NCBI RefSeq assembly: GCF_000485595.1
Contig: NW_014577274.1
Coordinates: forward strand, 17,261-41,300
Source of the DNA: Priapulus caudatus
Taxonomy: Eukaryota > Priapulida > Priapulimorpha > Priapulimorphida > Priapulidae
Length of the DNA: 24,040 nucleotides
Direction: 5' to 3'
Below, piece after piece: positions 14,735 to 22,067 of this stretch. The position numbers and the translations under genes were made by a program. How positions within the stretch are numbered: position 1 is the first letter of the stretch; each line of letters begins with the position of its first letter. The notes under the pieces were generated by a model. That model was given only the letters and a program-made list of their open reading frames with translations. It made no database searches and was not told the origin of the DNA.

Positions 14735-16962
14735 TATATACATGTGCACGCATAGTGCACACATATAGTACCTAGACCAGAGGTTATTGGATATTTATTA
14801 AAGCAAAGATGTAAGGTTATTATTTTAGGATGGTAATAACTCAGGATTGTACACAGGATTGTACAGGAATATTCGTAAAATAGATAGTCACCTTGGATAA
14901 CTCACACTACATGACAGCACATGTAACAGAGCATGTGAGAAACAGAAATAGTGTCTTCCTATACTGCATATAGATAATATAACGATGCCTAGTGCCATGA
15001 TGATATATAGCTTGCCATGCCCAGCTCATCAGTATTGAAAGGGATTTTGTAGAAACTTACCTTGGAAGCCAACGAGGACACTACAATGGCCTGGGAGACG
15101 CTTTAACAAGATGCGCCCGTGACATAGTTTGCAGTAAACCAGCCAGAAACTTTGCACAACAATTTTGCACGAGCTAATGAGGAGATTAGTAAAAGTAAAA
15201 AAAAATGTCCTCGTTTTCACAAAATGTAAGTGATCCTGTTCACTTTTTATGGTTAAATTGTTGCATTACACTTCCTATTTTGTTATTCCGTTCGATGTGA
15301 ACAAACACTCGTGACTTATACATAGCCTATAAAAAGCATTTAATGTCATGATCAATATATCAAATCGCCTAGATTTTTTGGATTTTTAACTAGTTGAAAA
15401 ACAAGCTTATCAGGTAAGAAATTGGGGATATACATTTAGTGCCGTTAGTACTTACTTTTCATGTAAAAAAATTGGAAACAATTTTTTTTAACAAATATAC
15501 ACCATAGAAAATTCGTGACGTAGTCAATTTAAATCCCAATTTTTTTTTCAAACATTCACCACCTAATCCTTAAATGCACAAAAATTACCTCAACAAGCAG
15601 GCTTTGCGTATTAGTATCTTTAGCACTGTCTTCGTTGTTGTTGTCACAGAGCTTAGCCTTAGCATACAGTAGTAGCTTTAGCATTACTTGGAAGTCCGAA
15701 GGTGTTGCCATTACACACAAATCAACAACCTGGGGAAGTGGTGTGTAAAATCTAAGTCCTCGTGTAGAAAAATAACACTTTACATATGATATAGAACAAG
15801 AAAGCATGTACAGGCTCCCTCAATACCTACACAGGCAATGGCAGCATAGTATCTAGCTTGTGCTAAACAGCTCTAGAAACTTAGCTCTTGTTAGTCAACC
15901 TGTCGACCGTCTTACAACCAATATAATGCCGAGGACATATTGTATGACGAGTAAGCATACTACTTCCTAATTTTCCCCCAATTATGCACGATTCAATTTG
16001 ACGAAAGCGAGGTTCACTGGCTACCTTTGTGAAATATTGAGCATGGATAAATACTGCCTGCCTTCAAAAACATCTTTCTTGTGAGTCTTACCTGAAACTT
16101 GCTGTGAATAAGATCAAGACAGGTTATCAGAGCAGTGTAGTCACCTTCATTCAGCAGCCACTGTGCTCTAGCTTGGTGAACTCTCTAGAATAGATTAACC
16201 GAGTTTAGTGGAACCAACATCAATATTTTACTAATAACCAATTATAACCAAGAATAACGAATTAGACATATTGATTAATGGGTTATTTGTCAATACTTTG
16301 TATCAGATGCCAATAGTTACAATTCAGCTGAACAGGATGGATGGCAATAGCAGTAGCACATTCTGTAAGTGTCATGCACAAACAGAATACTGGTTGGTGT
16401 TGTATGACAAACAAAGCATGCATATTTGTGCAATGCGTCGCGTCACCACCTGTTTGGATTTTACCTGGGGATCCAGACGGAACTGGTTCACAAATCGAAG
16501 GGCTTCATCAAACTTGTGCCTCTGTAGGAGTCGAACAAGACGGGTCTGCGGTAGAGCTTCGGTGAGCAGCCTCACGCGAAGACATGAAGGCACGTCTGCC
16601 CCATCTTCTGCAACACCCTCTACAAATATGATCTCCTCCTACAACATAAACATCATAGGGCCTATAGTGAGCAACCCAAATCACAGACGCTACGGTGTGA
16701 TGGTTCTGTCATCTGCATAGCAATGATATCTTACTATAAAAATTGAACATCTGGCATACCCAACAGCCCAGCTATAGTAAGCATTTGTTCTTGCAATAGA
16801 AGCAAATGATATTACGATACCTGATCAACGTTGGATTGTACGAGTGTGGTGGAGCATCCGACTTTCAATGAGTACACCAGCTCAAAGTCTGGGAATGAAT
16901 GTACTTGTAGGAAGGCATGACCATCACTCGCAGGAGTCAGTATAATTATCTTCACAAGTTGG
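2757..16962 (-). CDS. KNTC1: KNTC1/Rod kinetochore protein, 19 exons, 5' end missing
   Basis: This is the large subunit of the Rod-Zwilch-ZW10 (RZZ) complex. In animals RZZ sits in the outer kinetochore corona and recruits Spindly/dynein and Mad1-Mad2 for the spindle checkpoint. Seen: 19 exons whose phases all agree (5611 nt; 1869 residues plus stop), read from high to low coordinates. Compared from memory with human KNTC1, blocks align in order along the whole length, such as LLTEALPQTRLVRLL (visible residues about 71-85), VRPYVKQHGLSEEKVLLQY, CEKLKMNAYWGSRLSKLNIP (start of the Rod_C region, about residue 1088) and KEGLVHGIWRNH (about 1677). The first visible exon encodes the last strands of the N-terminal propeller, so about 330 residues lie upstream or are unassembled. 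The C-terminus ends about 25 residues after KQLQEFY, shorter than in human. Alpha-solenoid character is expected for most of it. Identity is near certain; individual junctions are inferred. Confidence 0.95.
3071..3247. mobile_element. pogo/Tigger-like MITE in the last KNTC1 intron
   Basis: It starts TA|CAGTGTAGCCCCGTTATAA and ends with the inverse ATTTTAC-CCC-GGTTCCACTG|TA pattern (ends CCACTG, then TA). The inverted ends are imperfect: CAGTGTAGCCCC against CAGTGGAACCCCC. TA target and CAGTG-AACCCC ends are characteristic of pogo/Tigger-type Tc1/mariner relatives. Length is 173 bp without the TAs. It fills about half of the intron at 2889-3272. Confidence 0.7.
3273..3399 (-). CDS. KNTC1: KNTC1 visible exon 18
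   Basis: One base completing Met, then 42 codons; acceptor TTAATATAG, donor AAAATG|GTGAGA. It encodes CPLRTIYLDLSEIAHNYQRL, ELETLAQCCLALIPDVNSRT. It matches human CPVSGDLDLIGVARQYIQLE and LPAFALACLMLMPHS. A TA-flanked MITE ends 26 bp beyond its 3' end. Confidence 0.93.
3631..3731 (-). CDS. KNTC1: KNTC1 visible exon 17
   Basis: 33 codons plus AT of a split Met codon, with acceptor GTGTGTAG and donor CAT|GTGAGT. It encodes AWRYVILEPLTATAPPLDKI, QIRNCLKIFQLVL. It corresponds to human AWQRVIQIPLLSASCPLSPD and the helix containing LIAVLECPV. A different frame stays open across this interval, but it does not join the neighbouring exons. Confidence 0.92.
4068..4090. repeat. (AAGT)n microsatellite
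   Basis: About five AAGT units in the KNTC1 intron at 3732-4110, close to the exon 16 donor. The rest of this 379-bp intron shows nothing recognisable. Confidence 0.9.
4111..4342 (-). CDS. KNTC1: KNTC1 visible exon 16
   Basis: One base completing Gly, then 77 codons; acceptor ATTTGCAG, donor GGGAAG|GTACAC. It encodes LTNKEGLVHGIWRNHCHEPA, AAWLVSRLCVDFGVWDVSIW and YVRRLLRRITAITGLWGAP. It matches human KEGMIKGLWKNHSHESMAVR, LVTELCLEYKIYDLQLWNGL and YLRKVLKAISSIHSLWQVP. This is one of the best conserved stretches in the window. Confidence 0.97.
4621..5123. repeat. about 30-bp minisatellite abutting the exon 15 donor
   Basis: Sixteen anchors of the form TACCCTC or its variants start at 4634, 4665, 4695, 4727, 4777, 4805, 4835, 4865, 4895, 4924, 4955, 4986, 5017, 5049, 5078 and 5109. 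Spacing is 28-32 bp, with one 50-bp step over a decayed unit. The last anchor is the real exon 15 splice donor, and the array runs on into the exon end. It fills most of the intron at 4343-5111. Unit consensus is roughly TACCCTCAGAATGCTGTTAC followed by CTCACTTCCC. Confidence 0.9.
5112..5389 (-). CDS. KNTC1: KNTC1 visible exon 15
   Basis: 92 codons plus GG of a split Gly codon, with acceptor TCACAG and donor CGAGG|GTAGGG. It encodes VALQRAVYQLQHDDSDASAQ, CCARALECLLALYETSRIEE and QLRTLVYVTELEQLHVPMTA. It matches human LRRVQYLLLSRP, TRALQCLFYLADKETIESLF and FLASFETLNIPITYELF. The last 30 or so bases are the first unit of an intronic minisatellite that continues to 4621. Confidence 0.96.
5390..5914 (-). 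other. KNTC1 intron, nothing further seen
   Basis: AT-rich intron between exons 14 and 15. I see no repeat, no RNA gene and no additional exon. The frames of the flanking exons join directly. Confidence 0.7.
5915..6171 (-). CDS. KNTC1: KNTC1 visible exon 14
   Basis: Two bases completing Gly, then 85 codons; acceptor TTTTTACAG, donor GACACG|GTATTT. It encodes NSLPTGQFPDIHEAVEKISS, then INRLELKKIRLVLLKKWLLI. It matches human TDYPDIHAAAKEIAEVNEIN and LEKVWDMLLEKWL. It ends in a short NPPPPKAAAA linker and an acidic CEEDDT, comparable to the acidic human LQEDEAL. Confidence 0.95.
6172..6646 (-). other. GC-AG intron of KNTC1
   Basis: It begins GCAAGT and ends TTTTTACAG on the minus strand. CACAG|GCAAGT matches the strict consensus that GC donors need to offset the U1 mismatch. 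No repeat or gene is seen inside. Confidence 0.85.
6647..6767 (-). CDS. KNTC1: KNTC1 visible exon 13, GC donor
   Basis: 40 codons plus one base of a split Gly codon. The acceptor is ATACTTCAG; the donor is CACAG|GCAAGT, a GC donor. It encodes ILHEYGLAETAYVALTGHPV, QLVFKLYEHGSISERILHPT, matching human VIGKPAHLIVSLYEHPSINQ. The nearby GT (CAA|GTAGC) would break the frame into exon 14, which is why the GC site is chosen. Confidence 0.93.
6768..7128 (-). other. KNTC1 intron with a small palindrome
   Basis: AT-rich intron between exons 12 and 13. It holds a perfect 7-bp-arm palindrome at 6841-6859 (AATTCGC CAAAT GCGAATT) within sequence beginning CAGGGTTTAAGC, which may be a decayed transposon end. 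Otherwise nothing is recognised. Confidence 0.5.
7129..7491 (-). CDS. KNTC1: KNTC1 visible exon 12
   Basis: 121 codons in phase 0, with acceptor TCGTACAG and donor GAGCAG|GTATGC. It encodes VYLTAVRNIVSAHCKEL, LACMRWIVKVLPMGQEKVLA and LQACMQLAQNW. It matches the human helix pair AVAIAISLAQDIPEGSFKIS and ALKFCLYLAERWL. It belongs to the Rod_C alpha-solenoid. Confidence 0.95.
7583..7750. repeat. three-unit 55-60 bp tandem repeat
   Basis: Three imperfect copies of a unit starting GTGTCGAGCCGCCC, continuing TTATAATAATTAAATTTATT and ending GTTACTGTTATTG. It lies in the intron at 7492-7838 between exons 11 and 12. The GC-rich head and AT-rich tail are kept in all three. Confidence 0.85.
7839..8624 (-). 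CDS. KNTC1: KNTC1 visible exon 11, start of Rod_C region
   Basis: 262 codons in phase 0, with acceptor TTCACAG and a weak donor CAG|GTTGGT chosen by frame. It encodes CEKLKMNAYWGSRLSKLNIP, LPDMVRHPHVDVAFVTAFCE, LALLRMCPYDHDLLAVVLER and PWNEPWKIITPEL. These match, in order, the Rod_C stretch of human KNTC1 (AQWGIRLGKLGISF; LHKLDPYDYEMIEVVLKVIE; FWKILSTEL). It is strongly GC-rich, with an acidic Asp/Arg loop after LLLFLERVLLHDD. Confidence 0.97.
8825..8950 (-). CDS. KNTC1: KNTC1 visible exon 10
   Basis: 42 codons in phase 0, with acceptor TATTACAG and donor GCACAG|GTTAGT. It encodes VDHSLALGYLLTMWPHNIAF and LQKLASRSVGRFNALMAVAQ. It aligns with human LVDLDLALGYCTLLPQKDVF and the following helix, just before the Rod_C region. 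Confidence 0.95.
8951..9253 (-). other. KNTC1 intron, nothing further seen
   Basis: AT-rich intron between exons 9 and 10. I find no repeat or additional exon in it. Confidence 0.65.
9254..10235 (-). CDS. KNTC1: KNTC1 visible exon 9 (largest exon)
   Basis: 982 nt: one base completing Ser, then 327 codons ending at LLEKICNKLK; donor AAG|GTGTGT. It encodes KWRYTGLYRVAELLGVSHDE, then HADLLPDCLELFKAVQMACV (human SPDFLLDALELCKHTLMAVE) and GDELVATAIRLIQYFEKNSL. An Ala/Thr/Asp-rich stretch (about 45 residues, GTVAGSTGDAATSKTANSAG onward) looks like a low-complexity loop. The acceptor lies in TAGCAGAAG, so the exon may begin at 10235, 10232 or 10229, all in the same frame. Confidence 0.95.
10442..11284. 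mobile_element. 843-bp TIR element in KNTC1 intron
   Basis: Ends TAGCTCACCTTG (10442) and CAAGGCGAGCTA (to 11284), inverted with one mismatch and with TA at each outer edge. A further copy of the end word, TAGCTCATCTTGAC at 11254-11267, pairs with GTCAAGGCGAGCTA to make a terminal hairpin. Inside are two direct copies of a segment of about 120 bp (10804-10922 and 11114-11232). No transposase is encoded. It lies in the intron at 10236-11325. Confidence 0.65.
10804..11232. repeat. pair of direct repeats with GTGGGCGTGGCTCGAAAGTA
   Basis: Each copy, about 120 bp, runs from GCCATTTTCATTT or its variant through AAGTGGGCGTGGCTCGAAAG to TAACAACTGTATGCAA. Starts are about 310 bp apart. The second copy differs at scattered sites, so the duplication is not very recent. 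Confidence 0.85.
11326..11465 (-). CDS. KNTC1: KNTC1 visible exon 8
   Basis: 46 codons plus TC of a split Ser codon, with acceptor GTTGCAG and donor TTC|GTAAGT. It encodes IEFGLFLTLEDFQSTEFKKN, then LLDQHLMSFHQAI. This matches human FEVFLSFEDYSNSSLVADLR from memory. The next exon has a tandem acceptor, so the residues just after the split Ser are ambiguous. Confidence 0.9.
11642..12455 (-). CDS. KNTC1: KNTC1 visible exon 7
   Basis: 814 nt: one base completing Arg, then 271 codons, with acceptor ACCGCAG and donor CTGCAG|GTAGGT. It encodes MLDKVKAVDVISRAIDRQVR and PYVKQHGLSEEKVLLQYVVD, and ends QEMETISALQ. It matches the human block FRMFDKVLAPELIPSILEK through LLLLYIEDLL. The exon is extremely GC-rich, with third positions mostly C or G, while its introns are AT-rich. 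This makes long open frames on the opposite strand that are not genes. Confidence 0.96.
12456..13076 (-). other. KNTC1 intron with AT-rich block and inverted arm
   Basis: It contains a TATA-rich low-complexity block (12476-12570) able to fold on itself, and the left arm (12677-12722) of an inverted pair. No further exon is seen. Confidence 0.75.
12677..12722 (+). repeat. inverted repeat, left arm
   Basis: TATCTAGATGTATTTATTCT followed by AAGACTATATACTAGATACC and AACACTG. Apart from a TA indel and an edge mismatch it is the reverse complement of 14269-14313. The arms enclose KNTC1 exon 6 and the assembly gap. Confidence 0.9.
13077..13420 (-). CDS. KNTC1: KNTC1 visible exon 6
   Basis: 114 codons plus two bases of a split Arg codon, with acceptor CATTCAG and donor ACAG|GTCAGA. 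It encodes EWCRDELFLLVAGKLPKK, VTVAQWLEARVRGME and LHATYNCRLTLDEYMQENVE. These match human IPFVRRTVPEG, ILAKWLEQAARNLE and LHRKYNCKLALSDFEKEN. It lies inside a pair of 45-bp inverted arms (12677-12722 and 14269-14313). Confidence 0.95.
13577..13961. other. assembly gap of 385 N
   Basis: Unknown bases between a CACACACA run on the left and a TATATATA run on the right, in the intron at 13421-14427. The flanks suggest an unresolved microsatellite. The visible exons join in frame across it, so no coding exon need be missing here. Confidence 0.98.
14269..14313 (-). repeat. inverted repeat, right arm
   Basis: CAGTGTTGGTATCTAGTATA followed by GTCTTAGAATAAATACATCT and AGGTA: the inverted partner of 12677-12722, about 1.55 kb away. 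Confidence 0.9.
14428..14685 (-). CDS. KNTC1: KNTC1 visible exon 5
   Basis: 86 codons in phase 0, with acceptor GTTCCAG and donor CAG|GTACAT. It encodes ALQFLQRLETFAVAYGEQSF, then SSRWSAFTQANMLQEF and ATAFVIWGRH. It aligns with the human segment around SSWIEFLNNEDDLKDIF and AQYLWLRHR, in the solenoid before the WLE motif. Confidence 0.92.
14686..15588 (-). other. KNTC1 intron with one exon-like island
   Basis: A mostly AT-rich intron. The stretch at 15061-15185 has higher GC and ends in a strong minus-strand donor, CCAAG|GTAAGT, but it is not needed to join exons 4 and 5, which are already in frame. Otherwise nothing is seen beyond the microsatellite. Confidence 0.5.
14700..14742. repeat. 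(AAAT)n microsatellite
   Basis: About eight AAAT units running into TATATATA, next to the acceptor of exon 5. Confidence 0.9.
15589..15729 (-). CDS. KNTC1: KNTC1 visible exon 4
   Basis: 47 codons in phase 0, with acceptor TTCCCCAG and donor GAG|GTAATT. It encodes VVDLCVMATPSDFQVMLKLL followed by LYAKAKL. This matches the human stretch containing QEMLNYAKTRLL. It ends in a polar DNNNEDSAKDTNTQ loop. Confidence 0.88.
15730..16091 (-). other. KNTC1 intron, nothing further seen
   Basis: AT-rich intron between exons 3 and 4 with no recognisable repeat or exon. Confidence 0.65.
16092..16184 (-). CDS. KNTC1: KNTC1 visible exon 3
   Basis: 31 codons in phase 0, with acceptor TTCTAG and donor CAG|GTAAGA. 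It encodes RVHQARAQWLLNEGDYTALI and on to HSKFQ, a predicted helical pair in the solenoid. The assignment rests on frame continuity, good splice sites and its place between two recognised exons. Confidence 0.85.
16465..16638 (-). CDS. KNTC1: KNTC1 visible exon 2
   Basis: 58 codons in phase 0, with acceptor TTGTAG and donor CCCAG|GTAAAA. It encodes EEIIFVEGV, the end of the propeller, followed by LLTEALPQTRLVRLLQRHKF and DEALRFVNQF. This is the strongly conserved start of the helical solenoid (human LTEALPENRLSRLLHKHRF, from memory). Confidence 0.93.
16821..16962 (-). CDS. KNTC1: KNTC1 visible exon 1
   Basis: Acceptor TTTGCAG and donor CAG|GTATCG. It enters with one base of a split codon and then encodes 47 residues, from QLVKIIILTP to QSNVDQ. 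The segment FPDFELVYSLKVGCSTTLVQ matches the last blade of the N-terminal beta-propeller (human PTMEILYSLEVS, from memory). The upstream exon must end with two bases of a split codon; I could not place it firmly. Confidence 0.88.
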
Positions 16963-17424
16963 CTGCAAACATACATCAAGTGAAAATGCACATTCAGCTT
17001 TCAAGAGTGCAATTGCTATAAGCATGCCACAATATTCAACATCTAAGCAATAGCCAGTACAAAGCCAAGCATCATGCCCCCGACATTTAACTGTACAGGG
17101 TTATGTTAAAGAACTCAAAAGGCCAATGCAAAACAAGACAGTATATTTTTCTTTACTTTAAATTTGTCCCTTGATTCTCTTAGACACTCTTGAATCACAG
17201 ATTGCAAATAAACTATATGAATGTTACCAAGGAATCAGAATTACTGATGTATCTACTCGTACTACTCGTGTATTTACGAGCTATTCATGATACCATTAAC
17301 ATCTGCATACTCTACCATGTTCATAAATTTATTGAAACTTAACATTATAGATACTTTCTATTTATATACGAGTAGCTTTATTTTATATACGAGTGTTCTT
17401 TTAAAGAAATTATTGAATATGAGT
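16963..17424. other. probable KNTC1 intron, no exon found
   Basis: Sequence immediately upstream of the first visible exon. It is AT-rich, with TACGAGT words repeated near 17260-17395. No minus-strand exon that would supply the expected propeller residues is seen. Confidence 0.5.
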
Positions 17425-17941
17425 AACGCCTCGCATCCACAATATTCACTATCCTTCTTGCATTTTGCGGGTTATAGGAAAGTCGCTTCGTGAGAGTTCG
17501 GTTTCTTCCGCGATAACTTTATGAATGAACGGCGTTTCTGTTATCATCGGTGACTTTCGGGAGCATCGCCTATGTCCTTATCTCCCATTATCTTTCCTAG
17601 CACGGCTGATGCCCTTCATGATAGAGCCGGCAATGTTTTCTAAATTAAGTCTTTACAACGCAGCTCAGTTACTATATGGTGTAGTAAGAGTACCAAATTT
17701 GGGCATGTGACATCAATTATTGTGGATGCGAGGCGCCATGAGGCCTGTGGGAGGGGAAGTTTACGAGCCAATATCTCAGCCTAGGAGTATCGTATTGACA
17801 AGCGGTTGCGTTGGTCTTGTTGTTTAGAGGAGCAAAGAATTGCTGCTAATGCAATAGGCATAAAATTATTCCTAGCTCGCAGGCAAAGTAGAATAATATT
17901 GCCGGGAATAGCACTTTTCCGTTTTTCCGTTGTACACTCTA
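17425..17941. mobile_element. foldback-family element, copy A (left arm missing)
   Basis: A core flanked by inverted ends CGCCTCGCATCCACAATA (from 17427) and TATTGTGGATGCGAGGCG (to about 17735). It is followed by an outer arm from GGCCTGTGGGAGGGGAAG to GTACACTCTA at 17941. The same parts occur at 22068-23307, where both outer arms are present. Here the core lies in the opposite orientation relative to the right arm. No protein is encoded. Confidence 0.8.
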
Positions 17942-18415
17942 GGTATGTATAAGCTCTGATAACATATATACATATACAGGGGTTTAGAATGATACTTTTT
18001 GAACACGGATTTCCAATACGGGACTCCCTACCCTCAAAAGAAGGGAGCGTCCGCAGCAAAATAAGGGAGTCCGCAGCAAAGAGGGATGTCCCCGAGTCTG
18101 ATGGTTGCAAAATTAAAGATAATAACAATAACGCAGTGGCTTATCATTGCGTTGCACGTCTTGTCAAATTTCTTTGGATATTAGCTTGAAAAAATACCGG
18201 TATTTCCACGAGCTGTGCTCTGAATGACTACTATGTAGATATGGCAGAATTTTCAGGGAGTCACACGGACCCTGCATTACGTCAAACAGGGACGTCGGAC
18301 AAGTAAATCTCGTGAGTATTTGACTTCCGGACTTCCTGTTAATTTATTCGCACCGACTATAATATTATATTAGTACATAACAATCACACAGTAGCAGTTT
18401 CCAGCAACACCACAC
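17942..18415. other. no gene seen; small GGGAGTCCGCAGC duplication
   Basis: Between two transposons. It contains two tandem words, GGGAGCGTCCGCAGCAAAA and GGGAGTCCGCAGCAAAG (about 18043-18083). The rest is unrecognised, with no convincing exon. Confidence 0.5.
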
Positions 18416-18830
18416 TAGCTGCGTTCACATGAGATACACGGCCTCGCGGTCCGTACTTTATCTGGTGGCTTGAAGTCGGCTGAGAATACGCGGCTAACAA
18501 ACCCGAAGCACGAGACATCGAGGCTTAGCTGGCTAGTATAATATAGACTGTACCTGGTCGACAGTTCCACAACGCTCACTAAATGTCGTGTAGCAAAACG
18601 GGTACCGTCTAGGTAAGCGCACTACAGAAGTAGGCCTCCAATTGCGTTCACACGACAGACGAAATAGCGGCCAGCGGGTGCGAATGTTTCAGCGGGCGAA
18701 TCACTGTTCTGCGCCGAGTAAGCCTACGTATTTCAGTAGCCGTACTTGCTAAGCCGGCCATATAAGTCTTGATATTTTTACGGCGTGGAACGCTCAGTAC
18801 GAACTGAAAATCCTCGTGTGAACGCAGCTA
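18416..18830. mobile_element. 415-bp TA-flanked MITE with GCTGCGTTCACA ends
   Basis: TAGCTGCGTTCACATGAG at the left and CTCGTGTGAACGCAGCTA at the right: inverted ends of 18 bp with one mismatch, with TA at both edges. A third copy of the end word, TTGCGTTCACACGA, lies inside near 18645, suggesting a nested or rearranged element. No transposase. Confidence 0.8.
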
Positions 18831-21800
18831 CATCCTCACCCACATGTACCTTATGCACCCTGACAAAAATTCTTCTATCAGTGTAGAAATCCGTCACAGA
18901 GTAAATCATTCCACTGTCTCAGCATGATCATAGACGTGCGTCGCCAACACTGACAGCGGCATCCTGTGAAAATTAAATGAAGAGTTGTTAACGTGCAATT
19001 TTATTACTAGGTAGACAATGTTCTCCATAAACTATTTAAGCTTTATTTATTTAATTATTTTCTTATTTATTTTTCACATGCAATATTTAGTTCGCAAGCC
19101 AGACTTTGAAGCCTAGGAGGCAGACATGTGGAACAACCTGATGGCAAGTGAATGAATTCAGCCATTGGGTCAATATTTCATTCTCAGTCCATTATTCGAT
19201 TCACAAATGAAAATATCAAATATCGGAATTTCACAATTTGATGGATAACTAATATGCAACTTTAATACATCTAGTAATAGCTTTTTCAAATATGAATTCG
19301 AAATAGTGTGTGCACTTGTACCACTTAACACTATCTATGCCAATGTCAAGAGGATAGCGACAATTCCTCTACTCACAATACAGCTTCATAACAATACCTG
19401 CAAAAAGATAGGAAGTACAGGAAACAAATCATTAAATGGCAGTCATATGTTGCTAGTAGAAGTGCAATATTGAACAGCAACTGCACATGGCAGGACTAAC
19501 ACACACTGCGAAGCCAGATCCAGCATGTCTGTGTTAAATCACTAGATCAATGCAGCACTATAGTCAAGATTTCGAACACAAGAACAAATGTGTGACCCAT
19601 GTTGAAAACAGTGATTTCTACTCAGAGTAAACATGCGTATGACACGTTAAAACGTGCAATATAACTTATCAAATTTTTGAGAGGCATAACTGACTCCATT
19701 GCACAGCTCCTCATAATGATATATCATATGTATATGAGCGTGGCGTCCAACTGACAAAAGGTGACGCACACCTGCCCATGCCAACACTGTCAGAACCCTA
19801 AACAGAAACAATAACGATACCAAAGTAATTCAGTGAAGTATATGGCAAAACATGCATATAATTTATAAAATATAAGACATTCTTAGGTAAGATATGGATA
19901 TATCACATACCGTAGTGGTTAGAACTACATCTTAAAGTCGTGCCTCAAATGCAGCTGGAAGCGCCGCAGGCAATGGACTAACAGCACCGATCATTGTCTT
20001 TATGAAACTCACAAACAGCCACTGGTAAAGTTTACATGTTTATCTAAACAATATCGCTAGAACCATTTTTCTCTCCTTTCTGACTTAGACAATTTGGTTT
20101 CGAGATAAAGATCTTATACGTGGAACGATTTCATAAGGCTTTTTAACGGCAATAGTAGTGCCTTCACTATTTATGTAGTTCCGCAAAATATTAATTTGTT
20201 AAATAAATCTATGATTAGATTTAGCTATGAAACAAGAAGCAGCCATAGTTCAACATTTTAGGCAACAACACCTTTGAAAAAAATCACATTGGAAACGAAA
20301 ACTAATATTAACGTAGATACAAGATCTAATAGGTTATCACTGATCTGTTTCACCTGCTGAATTTAACCTCCGTCATTAATACCTTTTTCACTGCAGCAAA
20401 GTCTTTATTTCCAGCGCTAAACAAATTCAATGTAATTAATATTTATAGCAGCAAAGTACTCCAGCCAGATATAGATGGTTATGATTAAATTATACCACAA
20501 GATATATTTAATGACGAACATGCAACTGAGTCTAGTGAACGCAATTATGATTAAATGTTTTGGTGTTAAATTCACTCCCAATTTTCAGCTAGAATAGGTA
20601 TTAAGATCTGATGTCATTTTCACTAGCTATGTGGGATAGCAATAGTCATAAGACACTAATTAGCAAATAACTAGTTAGTCTCCGAAATGTTGTTTGCCCA
20701 CCTTCTGGGAAGTTACCAAGAGTGGGAGCTACTTAATTAAGTTGAGAAAAACCTGTCTAAAGAAAATAAAAAAATTTGTAAATTCCCCAGGTGCTTTTTG
20801 CATCACTGAAACGCAATTTCTTCATCCTTATATAAGACTCAATGCATCTAATGGCAAGCATTATATATGGTAGTATTATATTACCTGTAATTATAGATGT
20901 ATATATCCATAGTGGGAGAATAAACAGAGTTCCATTCATCCTGATATCAGGAAAGTTTCTGCTCCCTTAAAAATAGGCAACAACAAGAATGATTAATCAG
21001 GCTATAATAGACTTTCCATAGTATTTCCAGGTTTTGCGCGAGGGGCTGCATGATTTGAGGCCATATACAACTTTTTGGCTCATATCCGCCCAATCAAGGA
21101 TTCCATTAAAACACAAACAGAGACTCTTATTTGGAAGCTACAATTGCATGTAAAGTGCACAATGCAAAAGCTATAAACGAAGTTGAATTCCCTTCCACAC
21201 ATGGTCTTGTGCTCATGTTAATATTTTATTAAGGGCAGCCAGGGGATTTACTGGACATGAAAAGTATCAAGGGTAGGCCTTCACATACCAGACCAATGCC
21301 CCACCTAATTCCGACAATACCAGGAAGACGCCGAAAATCCACGACATTAATCACAAAGAAATATAACAAACTTTACAACCCTACCATCACTAGTGGTAGT
21401 GTTTGAATCAATTGGAATGATGTTCCCCTCTCTCACACAAAAAACTTTCTGAAAAGAATTGACAATAAATATATTAACTTAATATAGTAAATTAGTAATG
21501 ATAATTATAAATAATAATCTTAATAAATTAAGATAATATGAACTTATTATGTAGAGTAAACGACGAATAAACCATATTTTCTTCTTGTTTATAATAAAAA
21601 GAGGCTAATTGCCACTAGATGGTATAATCTCAAGCAACGCGATTTGAATATAGTTTCTGTCCTAATTAATTTATCACTGCCAACAATAATAAATGTAAAG
21701 CTTGGAATGTGACTACATATACTAGCTACAGCTACATATTAGATCAGCTCACATCTATTAAGGCTATCTAAACATTTGTTGGCAAGTATCTGATAGTAAA

Positions 21801-22067
21801 TGAATGGTACCCGAATTTCTCATACAAATGTGTTATTACGCATGTGAGAACATCGCCACCTTTATTAGGATAGACACAAAAGTGCAAAAGTCGCATTGTT
21901 CAGGCCACAATCCGCATTTGTCTGTGTCATCTAAGTGGCAAATCCGTCTCTATACAGAGTCTGAAAACATTAGCCATCAAATTCAAGACTCTAATGATGA
22001 AATGGAACATTTACCACATGTGACAAAAATATTATATGATTATAAATATCAGAGCTAATAAATACCG
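18831..22067. other. 3.2 kb without a confident gene
   Basis: AT-rich DNA upstream of visible KNTC1. Three tiny minus-strand stretches with splice-like borders (19377-19397, 19772-19797, and a stretch ending near 19915) could chain in frame into the first visible exon, but this is speculative. An exon-like island lies at 18850-18963. No transposon boundary, RNA gene or plus-strand gene is recognised. Confidence 0.45.

Noticed and set aside
15029-15220. 63-codon minus-strand frame ending before a good GTAAGT donor
   Set aside because: No family resemblance, and exons 4 and 5 already join in frame without it; it may be cryptic.
18874-18934. possible C/D-box snoRNA on the minus strand (ATGATCA ... 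CTGA with TCTA/TAGA stem)
   Set aside because: The C box has a mismatch, the D' position is too close to box C, and I know no target for the guide.
19919-20030. minus-strand frame reading MIGAVSPLPAALPAAFEARL then stop
   Set aside because: Too short, no recognisable family, and its relation to KNTC1 depends on ignoring an in-frame TAA.
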